From Bacillota bacterium (GTDB lineage: Bacteria > Bacillota > Clostridia > Lachnospirales > Cellulosilyticaceae): DNA of 6,278 nucleotides. The notes beneath the pieces were generated by a model. The model was not told the DNA's origin. It worked only from the letters and a program-made list of their open reading frames with translations, and searched no databases. The translations under genes and the position numbers were made by a program. Position 1 is the stretch's first letter. Every line of letters begins with the position of its first letter. Below are positions 1-6,266 of this stretch, piece after piece. Where the stretch lies: contig JAEZKI010000462.1 in NCBI GenBank assembly GCA_023415525.1, positions 1-6,278 on the forward strand, read 5' to 3'.

Positions 1-404
<404 letters not shown>

Positions 405-448
405 GCAGTAGACAAAAGTATAAAGCTAAAATACAAAAAGATAGCGTT

Positions 449-500
449 AAGGAAATAACTTAAAGTGGTGTTTTTCAGTTTAAGTTATTTCCTTTTTGTT
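449..500 (+). terminator. Intrinsic terminator of eno
   Basis: A perfect 16-bp inverted repeat (449-464 with 479-494) encloses a 14-nt loop. The run of T at 493-497 partly overlaps the right arm. It lies 44 nt after the enolase stop and should end the eno transcript, so the next gene needs its own promoter. The stem is AT-rich, but it is long and has no mismatches. Confidence 0.9.
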
Positions 501-525
501 TGGATGGGATTATTAAAAAGGTAAA

Positions 526-551
526 TCAAAATGACTGATTAGTCATTTTGA
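526..551. promoter_or_regulatory. 26-bp dyad, possible repressor operator
   Basis: Two 11-bp arms, TCAAAATGACT (526-536) and AGTCATTTTGA (541-551), are perfect inverted repeats around a GATT centre. No T-run follows, so it is not an intrinsic terminator. The core, TGACT-GATT-AGTCA, has the size and symmetry of operators bound by dimeric helix-turn-helix repressors; TetR-type regulators commonly use sites of this kind. It sits 45 bp upstream of the proposed -35 element of the Yip1-like gene. No regulator gene is in the window, so the binding protein is unknown. A formed RNA hairpin is the alternative, but the dyad lies upstream of the predicted transcription start. Confidence 0.5.
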
Positions 552-596
552 CGGCTTGAGGCTTATTTAACAAAGAAATTATGGCTAGTTTTTAAA

Positions 597-625
597 TTGT
601 TTTGTTGAAGGAATTATTATATAAT
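597..625 (+). promoter_or_regulatory. Sigma-A-type promoter for the Yip1-like gene
   Basis: A -35-like TTGTTT (597-602) is separated by 17 bp from a consensus -10 TATAAT (620-625). The -10 is perfect and the -35 matches in its first three bases. A start near 632 would give a leader of about 95 nt before the ATG at 727. A second pair, TTGAAT (678-683) with TATAAT (703-708), has a 19-bp spacer and would start transcription almost on the ribosome binding site, so it is a weaker candidate. Confidence 0.55.
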
Positions 626-715
626 TATGTTGTTTCAATATATATGCAAAATTAAAATAAATTTACATGCGTAGATATTGAATCGTAGATATGAGTATAT
701 TTTATAATAGAAAAT

Positions 716-721
716 GGGGGG
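716..721 (+). promoter_or_regulatory. Ribosome binding site deciding the start at 727
   Basis: A run of six G (716-721) lies 5 nt before the ATG at 727 and is the only Shine-Dalgarno-like element near the gene start. The in-frame ATG at 691, 12 codons upstream, has no such element, so 727 is preferred. The G-run can pair with the CCUCC of 16S rRNA using G-U at the middle position; it is not the canonical GGAGG. Confidence 0.6.
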
Positions 722-726
722 CTAAA

Positions 727-1536
727 ATGAGTGATCAAAATGACTTTGTTCAAAACAATGAAAGAGATCTATTAGATGGTGGGTTTGCTGTTGTAGATAG
801 GGAAAAGCTTATTGAAGAGGAAACCCGTGAAGTTACACCTTGGTATAAGCATTTTATTAATGTGTTTATTGCTCCAAGAAAAATGATGGAAGAAAATTTC
901 TATGCTGATCCACCTAAAGGAACAAGCGTAGCTATTGTAGGCTGTTTACTATTTACAACAATCTATCTTATTTTAACATTTGCCAATCCAGTCCAAGTGG
1001 AACAAGTTTATGATGGATTTAGAATGCAGGGTATTGCTGAGAATATGTTAAAACAAAAGTATATGTTGACGCAAGTAACAGGTATTATTGCTGGATTAAT
1101 AAGTATTTTCCTTGGTGCTCTCGTAAGCGCTGTTGGCTTACAAATCTTTAAAGTTATTGCCAAAGATAAATGTAAGTTTGGTGCTCTCTATGTTCTTACT
1201 TTATTATCTATTATGGCTTCAGCAGGATGGATGTGTGTTGACCGTATCATTGGATATTTCATTCCAACAACAACAGTAGTATTAGGTTTACCCATTTTAT
1301 TTGATGCAGCAGAACTGGCTAAGAATTTACCACTTATGACAGTTGTTAATTTGGTGACTATTCCTTCTATTGTAAGTATCGTCATAACGATTATTGGTTA
1401 CTCCGTGCTTACGCACACCAGTACTAAAAAAGCAACTCTAGTGGTTATGATTTATGAGCTTCTCTTTACAGGTATTGGTCTTGCTATTGCTATGGTTGTC
1501 CAAAGTGTTTTGCAAAATATGCAAATGGCCATGTAA
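727..1536 (+). CDS. Yip1-like five-helix membrane protein, function unknown
   Basis: From the ATG at 727 the protein has 269 residues. An acidic, hydrophilic N-terminus of about 65 residues is followed by five hydrophobic segments near residues 68-86, 117-143, 152-170, 205-228 and 236-262. The order is characteristic of bacterial Yip1-domain proteins: a soluble head, a Phe/Pro/Arg-containing stretch just before the membrane (FINVFIAPRK, 43-52), then about five helices. The C-terminus is short, ending soon after the last helix. Yip1-family proteins in eukaryotes work in vesicle traffic; the bacterial role is not established, and I infer only an inner-membrane location. No catalytic motif is visible. 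The gene lies between eno and secG with its own promoter, and no terminator separates it from secG, so some read-through into secG is possible. Membership in the family is judged from architecture, not from a search. Confidence 0.8.
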   Translation: MSDQNDFVQNNERDLLDGGFAVVDREKLIEEETREVTPWYKHFINVFIAPRKMMEENFYADPPKGTSVAIVGCLLFTTIYLILTFANPVQVEQVYDGFRMQGIAENMLKQKYMLTQVTGIIAGLISIFLGALVSAVGLQIFKVIAKDKCKFGALYVLTLLSIMASAGWMCVDRIIGYFIPTTTVVLGLPILFDAAELAKNLPLMTVVNLVTIPSIVSIVITIIGYSVLTHTSTKKATLVVMIYELLFTGIGLAIAMVVQSVLQNMQMAM

Positions 1537-1561
1537 AAGGCAAGATACAGTATACTAAGAG

Positions 1562-1590
1562 TTGATTTTTAAGGCCTTGTATGCTATGAT
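1562..1590 (+). promoter_or_regulatory. Promoter of secG with extended -10
   Basis: TTGATT (1562-1567) and TATGAT (1585-1590) are 17 bp apart. A TG dinucleotide at 1582-1583 is correctly placed for an extended -10 element. Transcription should begin near 1597, giving a leader of about 35 nt. This is the best-formed promoter in the window and implies that secG is transcribed independently of the Yip1-like gene. Confidence 0.7.
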
Positions 1591-1616
1591 AAGGGAAGGT
1601 GTCACAAAAGAGTTTG

Positions 1617-1623
1617 AAGGAGG
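1617..1623 (+). promoter_or_regulatory. Ribosome binding site of secG
   Basis: A near-ideal Shine-Dalgarno sequence, AAGGAGG, lies 8 nt before the ATG at 1632. It rules out the in-frame GTG at 1599, which is upstream of this site and only about 2 nt from the predicted transcription start. Confidence 0.9.
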
Positions 1624-1631
1624 CTTTAAAG

Positions 1632-1880
1632 ATGGAAATAGCAAAGATTATTTTTACTGTTATTTTTGTTATTGCAGCACTTGCTATTATTACCATTGTG
1701 CTATTGCAAGAGGGTAAATCAGCAGGTCTTGGTTCTATCGGTGGTAGTTCAAGCAATGCAGGCGGTAGCTATTGGGACAAAAATAAAAAGCATAGTTTAG
1801 AAGGTAAATTTGAAACTTGGACAAAAATTACAGCAGGTATTTTTGTAGTTCTTGGACTTGTTATTATGTTTCTTAACTAG
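1632..1880 (+). CDS. secG: Preprotein translocase subunit SecG
   Basis: SecG is the small, non-essential partner of SecY and SecE in the inner-membrane protein-export channel, where it assists SecA-driven translocation. The 82-residue product is of normal length for Gram-positive-type SecG. It has two membrane helices (about residues 4-25 and 66-81) joined by a polar loop. The family signature sits at the end of helix 1: LLQEGKSAGLG (24-34), then a Gly/Ser-rich stretch ending near residue 46. A Trp/Lys/Glu-rich segment ending in ETWTKITAG leads into helix 2. The start is set by the Shine-Dalgarno at 1617-1623. The gene has its own promoter and terminator. In many Bacillota, secG is followed by rnr and smpB; here it is followed by a terminator and a convergent gene. 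Confidence 0.96.
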   Translation: MEIAKIIFTVIFVIAALAIITIVLLQEGKSAGLGSIGGSSSNAGGSYWDKNKKHSLEGKFETWTKITAGIFVVLGLVIMFLN

Positions 1881-1886
1881 ATAAGC

Positions 1887-1942
1887 AAAAGGACAGTTAT
1901 AAAAATCTCTTCTTGAGGAGATTTTTATAACTGTCCTTTTTT
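1887..1942. terminator. Bidirectional terminator between secG and the convergent membrane gene
   Basis: A perfect 23-bp stem (1887-1909 with 1918-1940) encloses an 8-nt loop. It begins 7 nt after the secG stop and ends 8 nt before the minus-strand stop at 1949. On the plus strand the hairpin ends in six T (1937-1942). On the minus strand the other end supplies four T (complement of 1887-1890). It should therefore stop secG transcription efficiently and that of the opposing gene somewhat less well. Confidence 0.93.
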
Positions 1943-1948
1943 CATATA

Positions 1949-2389
1949 TTAGTTCACTTTTTTATTGTTTTGGTAAGTCATATAAGGATGACTGATGCTA
2001 AAGAGTAAGGCAAAGAATAAGAGTGGCCAATAATGAAGTACAAGGGCTGTTGCTAGAAAAATGATACTAGGAATAAGAGCTAACACTAAGGCAAAGGAGA
2101 GCTTGGGCTTTCTATAATAAAAAAACCAAAAAATCCAATAAAGGAGCAATAAGATGCCCATACTTATAAACCATATAGCAAATATCTCACTCGAGGAAAA
2201 GCCTAATTCAGAAGGGCTAATGGTGACAAACATAAGGATGAGACAACCATAACGACCAATTTGTTCTAGAATAGTTAGGAACTTGTTGGAACATAAATTT
2301 TTGGAGGACTTATGCTTAAAGGCATAAAAAATATTAGGGATAAGCATAACAAGCATAATAATTAAAGTAAAGATAGGAATACCATTCAT
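1949..2389 (-). CDS. Small five-helix membrane protein, unknown function
   Basis: I do not recognise a named function. The 146-residue product is almost entirely hydrophobic, with likely helices near residues 4-24, 42-58, 68-92, 98-118 and 120-137. A short basic loop (KHKSSK, 25-30) follows helix 1, a basic RKPK (93-96) follows helix 3, and there is a basic tail (NNKKVN). Other notable stretches are EQIGRYGC (42-49), a Pro-Ser pair within helix 4 (107-108) and SHPYMTYQN near the C-terminus. It resembles small integral membrane proteins commonly annotated as hypothetical in Clostridia-type genomes, which is a recollection only. The start at 2389 is supported by a GAGGGTG Shine-Dalgarno-like sequence (2401-2395) five nt upstream. 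The gene is monocistronic: its own putative promoter lies upstream, and the terminator shared with secG lies downstream. No signal peptide or catalytic motif is visible. Confidence 0.82.
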   Translation of the reverse strand: MNGIPIFTLIIMLVMLIPNIFYAFKHKSSKNLCSNKFLTILEQIGRYGCLILMFVTISPSELGFSSSEIFAIWFISMGILLLLYWIFWFFYYRKPKLSFALVLALIPSIIFLATALVLHYWPLLFFALLFSISHPYMTYQNNKKVN

Positions 2390-2431
2390 TTTTTCACCCT
2401 CTTAAAGATATAGAAAAGTTAGTCTATGACT

Positions 2432-2440
2432 AGTATAACA
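2432..2440 (-). promoter_or_regulatory. Putative extended -10 promoter of the small membrane gene
   Basis: On the minus strand, TGT followed by TATACT (2440-2432) forms an extended -10 element about 43 nt upstream of the ATG at 2389. No good -35 is present at 16-18 bp, so recognition would rest on the TG extension. Just downstream, partly overlapping it, is a small dyad: TAGTC (2420-2424) and GACTA (2428-2432) around TAT. It lies where a repressor site could act, but the arms are only five bases. Confidence 0.4.
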
Positions 2441-2727
2441 AATTATAATTCATACGTATATTTTTCTTTGAAGCTTAGTAGGGGAATTTTTAGTTTTAAT
2501 TACATTGGAAGGCAAGGAACTTCAATGAAGACTCTATTTTGATAAAGAAGAAACGGAGTAGCCTAAATATATACGAATTGATAGGGCTAAAGTGATATGG
2601 GGTGTATTGAGATAGGAGTGGGGATTCACTGCCAATGAATAGAGCAGCGCGAGTAGTCTTTAATAACTTGTTTTTTTATATCTTGTGTTTTTCACTCCCT
2701 CCCCAATCATCCTTTTCTTTATCTCTA
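2441..2727. other. Intergenic stretch without a convincing gene
   Basis: The gap between the small membrane gene and the activase gene (2390-2804) holds only the promoter at its left end and the terminator at its right end. I found no coding sequence of useful length with a ribosome binding site on either strand. A T7 run at 2671-2677 is not preceded by a stable hairpin. GGAGTG (2615-2620) can pair with CACTCC (2693-2698), enclosing about 70 nt, but this is short and unsupported. No recognisable riboswitch, T-box, tRNA or repeat array was seen. Confidence 0.5.
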
Positions 2728-2767
2728 AAAGGCCTTCTATGTAGCTACTTTAGCATAGAAGGCCTTT
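2728..2767 (-). terminator. Terminator of the glycyl radical enzyme operon
   Basis: A perfect 14-bp stem (2728-2741 with 2754-2767) encloses a 12-nt loop, 37 nt beyond the activase stop. The stem includes GGCC. On the minus strand it runs out into TTTT (complement of 2727-2730) and then AGAG, so the T-tract is short. It marks the activase as the last gene of the operon. On the plus strand the stem is followed by TATATAT rather than a T-run. Confidence 0.78.
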
Positions 2768-2804
2768 ATATATGGGGGGTAATGGCATGAATTAATAGAG
2801 GATA

Positions 2805-3728
2805 CTAGCCACCGATAATGCAAGTGTAGCCATTATCGGTTAATTTGTTTTTCATAAAGTTTAATTGTTCTTGAGTAACATTTTCTTTTTCACCTAAAGG
2901 ATAATTTCGTCCTAAGAAGCTATATTTATTGACACCAAGCTTGTGATAGGGGAGAAGGTGAACTTCTTTAATGGTTTTTAAGGTATCTAAAAGTTTTACT
3001 AATCTCTCCATATTGTCAGTTGTTGTGTTGATACCTGAGATAACAGGAATACGGACAATGACTGAAGCTTTATGGTTAGCTAAGTAATAAAGATTTTCTA
3101 AGATGCGTTCATTGCTTTGTCCAGTATAGGTTTTATGAAGGTTAGGTTCCACTATTTTAACATCATAGAGGAAGGTATCCATATAAGGGAGAACCTTTTT
3201 GAGATTTTCAAGAGGAATAAAGCCAGCTGTTTCAACAGCTGTTGAAAGCCCTGCTTGTTTACTGGCTTTTAAAAGCTCCTTGGCAAAATCTGGTTGAAGT
3301 AAGGCTTCACCACCAGAAAGGGTGAGGCCACCACCAGATTTTTTATAAAAAACGCTATCTCTAATGACTTCATCAAAAATCTCTTTAACGGTTACGGAGT
3401 GGCCGATAAGCTGAAGTGCTTCTGTACAACACACTTCTGCACAGTGTCCACAATGATTGCAAAGGGCAGGATCGATAAAGAGCTTATCTGCTTTTAGTTG
3501 AATAGCCCCTAGAGGACAAGCCATTAAACAGCGACCACAATGGATGCAGTCAATAGGCTTGTAGAGAAGCTCGGGGGAAGCAGTATGGGATTCGGGATTA
3601 CTACACCACTTACAACGCAGTCCACAGCCTTTAAAGAATACAATTGTTCGCATACCTTTTCCATCATGTAAGGAGAAACGTTGAATGTTAAATACATTTC
3701 CCCTTTGAGACCAGTTAATTGTTTCCAT
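2805..3728 (-). CDS. Glycyl radical enzyme activase (radical SAM, with two ferredoxin-type clusters)
   Basis: This enzyme would use a [4Fe-4S] cluster to cleave S-adenosylmethionine reductively and install the glycyl radical on the GRE encoded just upstream. The 307-residue product has the radical-SAM motif CxxxCxxC at Cys35, Cys39 and Cys42. Two CxxCxxCxxxC motifs follow: Cys61, 64, 67, 71 and Cys90, 93, 96, 100. This two-cluster insert is typical of activases of dehydratase-type GREs and is absent from the short pyruvate formate-lyase activase PflA. A SAM-binding segment GGGLTLSGGEALLQP spans residues 132-146; the common SGGEP reads SGGEA here. The rest is a TIM-barrel-like fold with YDVK at about 189-192. 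The ATG at 3728 is 3 nt after the GRE stop. Its Shine-Dalgarno AAGGAG lies within the last GRE codons, 8 nt upstream, so translation is probably coupled. A DhaB2/PflE/YbiY-like name would be reasonable, but no symbol is certain. Confidence 0.95.
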   Translation of the reverse strand: METINWSQRGNVFNIQRFSLHDGKGMRTIVFFKGCGLRCKWCSNPESHTASPELLYKPIDCIHCGRCLMACPLGAIQLKADKLFIDPALCNHCGHCAEVCCTEALQLIGHSVTVKEIFDEVIRDSVFYKKSGGGLTLSGGEALLQPDFAKELLKASKQAGLSTAVETAGFIPLENLKKVLPYMDTFLYDVKIVEPNLHKTYTGQSNERILENLYYLANHKASVIVRIPVISGINTTTDNMERLVKLLDTLKTIKEVHLLPYHKLGVNKYSFLGRNYPLGEKENVTQEQLNFMKNKLTDNGYTCIIGG

Positions 3729-3731
3729 AGC

Positions 3732-6266
3732 TTATACTCCTTCGTCCGCTTGTTCCGTACGGTTAATGATGTCATCCTGAACACCAGGATCTAGGGAAAC
3801 AAATTGAGCGCTATAACCTGCCACTCTGACTACTAAGTGTTTATACTGTTCAGGATGCTCTTTGGCCTTGAGAAGGGTTTCACGGCTAATAACATTAAAT
3901 TGAACATGCATTCCTTTTTCATCAAAATAGCCCATTACAAGATGAGCTAAATGACGAAGTCCCTTTTCACCTTGTAAAACGCTGGGGTGGAATTTTTGGT
4001 TGAGAAGTGTACCATTAGAGGCGATTTCGTGATTAAGCTTAGCCACTGAACGTAAAACAGCAGTAGGTCCTTTGCGGTCTGCACCTGCAGATGGAGAAAC
4101 ACCATCTGCTAGAGGTGTACCACTCTTGCGACCGTCAGGTGTTGCCCCTACGGCAGCCCCCATTGCCACATTAATAGAGGCAGGGTATAAGCCAGGTTGG
4201 AAGGTACCCCCACGTGGATTTGTATACTTTTCTACCTCTTGACAATAAATAAGGGCAGCTTCACGGGTGAGTTGGTCTACATAATCGATGTCATTACCAT
4301 ACTTAGGGGCCTTATTGAGTAAGAGTTGACGAATGTACTCCCCATTGTTATAAGAGTTAATGTAAATATTGGTGTCTTCTTCTGAACTGGAAGCTATTTT
4401 CCCTTGAGAAACCAGTTCTTCTTTTACCTTTTGAGAGACCAATTGAACAAGAAGCTTTTCTTCTAGAGATAAGGAAGAAAATTGATCCTGGAAATTGGTT
4501 TGAAGCGCTTTTTTGAGATCTTTCATAGAGAGTTTCTTTTCTTTAAAGACAAGGGTGTCAATGGCTGCAAAGGCATCCCCTACATTAGCTACTCCCACAC
4601 CTTGAGGGCCAGTAAAATTGTAGTGAGCACCACCCTCTTGAATGGATTTACCTCTTGCAATGCAATCCTCTACAAGAGAAGAGACAAAGGGAAGAGGGGC
4701 TCTTTCGCTATGGGCTAGGTCCACAGCATTTTCTGCATTAGCCAGATGCTTAATATAATGAGCCATCTGAATACGGTAAGCTTTTATAAAGTCCTCTATA
4801 CAAGTAAAACTTTCCAGTTCACCCGTTTGAGGCCCAATTTGCTTGCCATCTAGTTTACCATTATAAAGGGTACTCTCTAAAATACGAACCACATTGACAA
4901 AACCAGAGTCATGCCAGCCTTCAGTTTTACCACCTTTTTGAGGTTCTACACAGCCAATAATACCATAATCTCTGGCGTCTTCTAGGGTAAGTCCTCGTTT
5001 GACAAGGGCAGGAATAATAATCTGATCATTGTAATAAGCAGGCATACCAGTACCTAATCGACTTATTTGAGCTGCTTTAATCACGAGTTCTTCAGGTGAA
5101 TTCTCCCAGATGCGGATAGAGATAGAAGGCTGAGGAAGCTTGGTGTGATGGGTGGCTTCTAAGCACATAAAGGAGAGTTCGTTGGTAGCATCTTCACCAG
5201 TAGTCGTTTGCCCTCCCACAATAAGGTTTTGAAAAAGGGGATATCCACCAAAAGCTTTAGTAGAAGCTTCATCTCTTACTTTATTGATTTCGTTTAGCTT
5301 AACAAAGATACAGTCAATGAGTTCCTGGGCTTCTTCAGGGGTAATATAATGATTTTGTAGGTCATTTATGTAATAAGGATACATATATTGGTCAAAGCGC
5401 ATAGGGGAAATAGAATGGCCATTGGACTCGATTTGAAGGACAGCATGGACAAACCAAAAAGTTTGAAGGGCTTCATAAAAGTGAGTAGCCCCATTGGCTG
5501 GAACGCGCTTACAAATCGTTGCAATACGTTCTAACTCTTGGCGACGTTTAGCATCCTTTTCAATAGTAGCAAGGCGAAGGGCCTCTTCTGAAAAACGATG
5601 CGCAAAAGAAATAATTGCCTCACTAGAAAGGATAACGGCCTCTAAGAATTTTTGGCGTTTAGAGTAGTCTGGTGAACTTTCGTCTAGAGCAAGAAGCGCT
5701 TCTTGTGCTTCTAAAATAATGCCATTAAAACCTATTTCCAAAGCTTTTTTATAATCTACTGAAATATGTCCCACACCATTAAAAAAGTAGTTATTAACAG
5801 TAAAGATATTGGTATCCATGACTTCAATCGTTTCTTTAAGCATGTAAGCCCGTGCTAATTCATTAACGGTACGTCCTTTCCAATAGGTAAAGCAGTTACG
5901 AAGCTGCTCTTTAGTCGTATCAGAAACTAGGAAGACATCCCCCTTGCGTTTAGGCATTAAATCGAATTCTTTTTCAAGCCATTGATTAGAGAATTCGGGA
6001 AAGACTTGGGCACTTCTTGCTTTTTTTGTAAAGTTACCGACGATGAGTTCATTGGGGCGAATGACAATAGGCATATGTGTTAGGATATGTTGAAGGGCTA
6101 AAGCACGCCTAATAATCATGGGCTGATTTTCAGTTTGTTGATAAGATTCCGTAACAAGTATGGCACGTTCAGATTCTATCTCAGGCGTGTCTTTGTAAAG
6201 TGCTTCAATAAGGGCTTGGATACGTGAAGTAGCTACTGTAGGTTGCAAAAGTTGCTGGTAATCCAT
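3732..6266 (-). CDS. Glycyl radical diol dehydratase, B12-independent propanediol/glycerol dehydratase type
   Basis: The 844-residue protein is a complete member of the PFL2 / glycerol dehydratase branch of glycyl radical enzymes. The N-terminal PFL-like domain is followed by the active-site loop GCVEPQKGGKTEGWHD with thiyl Cys439, Glu441 and Asp453. The radical loop RVAGYSAQF carries Gly817. By position, the other residues said to line the substrate pocket of Clostridium butyricum glycerol dehydratase are also present: His167 (GVGH), His284 and Ser285 (SNGHS), Tyr342 and probably Tyr694. True pyruvate formate-lyase has two adjacent Cys; only one is here, so a formate acetyltransferase label would be misleading. 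The family's cytoplasmic reaction is radical loss of water from a 1,2-diol, giving propanal from 1,2-propanediol or 3-hydroxypropanal from glycerol. Relative to the 787-residue glycerol dehydratase there are about 48 extra residues near 593-641; the overall length and the Cys-to-Gly distance of 378 fit propanediol dehydratase better (numbers from memory). There is no N- or C-terminal extension that looks like a microcompartment-targeting peptide. The start at 6266 follows GGAGGTG at 7 nt. It is co-transcribed with its activase. The exact substrate is inferred. Confidence 0.9.
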   Translation of the reverse strand: MDYQQLLQPTVATSRIQALIEALYKDTPEIESERAILVTESYQQTENQPMIIRRALALQHILTHMPIVIRPNELIVGNFTKKARSAQVFPEFSNQWLEKEFDLMPKRKGDVFLVSDTTKEQLRNCFTYWKGRTVNELARAYMLKETIEVMDTNIFTVNNYFFNGVGHISVDYKKALEIGFNGIILEAQEALLALDESSPDYSKRQKFLEAVILSSEAIISFAHRFSEEALRLATIEKDAKRRQELERIATICKRVPANGATHFYEALQTFWFVHAVLQIESNGHSISPMRFDQYMYPYYINDLQNHYITPEEAQELIDCIFVKLNEINKVRDEASTKAFGGYPLFQNLIVGGQTTTGEDATNELSFMCLEATHHTKLPQPSISIRIWENSPEELVIKAAQISRLGTGMPAYYNDQIIIPALVKRGLTLEDARDYGIIGCVEPQKGGKTEGWHDSGFVNVVRILESTLYNGKLDGKQIGPQTGELESFTCIEDFIKAYRIQMAHYIKHLANAENAVDLAHSERAPLPFVSSLVEDCIARGKSIQEGGAHYNFTGPQGVGVANVGDAFAAIDTLVFKEKKLSMKDLKKALQTNFQDQFSSLSLEEKLLVQLVSQKVKEELVSQGKIASSSEEDTNIYINSYNNGEYIRQLLLNKAPKYGNDIDYVDQLTREAALIYCQEVEKYTNPRGGTFQPGLYPASINVAMGAAVGATPDGRKSGTPLADGVSPSAGADRKGPTAVLRSVAKLNHEIASNGTLLNQKFHPSVLQGEKGLRHLAHLVMGYFDEKGMHVQFNVISRETLLKAKEHPEQYKHLVVRVAGYSAQFVSLDPGVQDDIINRTEQADEGV

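Noticed and set aside
691..726. N-terminal extension of the Yip1-like protein from the ATG at 691
   Set aside because: No Shine-Dalgarno before 691, whereas a G-rich one precedes 727; the extra 12 codons overlap the direct repeat and a TATAAT-like element.
1188..1385. Open frame antisense to the Yip1-like gene
   Set aside because: Entirely within a convincing gene on the other strand; composition is a shadow of its hydrophobic codons.
1490..1756. Minus-strand open frame across the Yip1-like/secG junction
   Set aside because: Overlaps the secG promoter, ribosome binding site and coding region; no signals of its own.
2611..2710. Possible small RNA or riboswitch in the intergenic stretch
   Set aside because: Only short isolated complementarities (GGAGTG/CACTCC, CTGC/GCAG) and a T7 run without a preceding stable hairpin; no family consensus recognised.
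3524..3784. Minus-strand open frame overlapping the GRE-activase junction in another frame
   Set aside because: The adjoining frames are both unambiguous enzymes with intact motifs, so this is a shadow.
4482..4718. Plus-strand open frame antisense to the GRE gene
   Set aside because: Lies inside a well-supported gene and has no recognisable features.
3732..6266. Annotation as pyruvate formate-lyase or choline trimethylamine-lyase
   Set aside because: Only one active-site Cys in GCVEP, not the Cys-Cys of PFL. Asp453 and the dehydratase pocket residues, together with the lack of a long N-terminal extension, argue against CutC.
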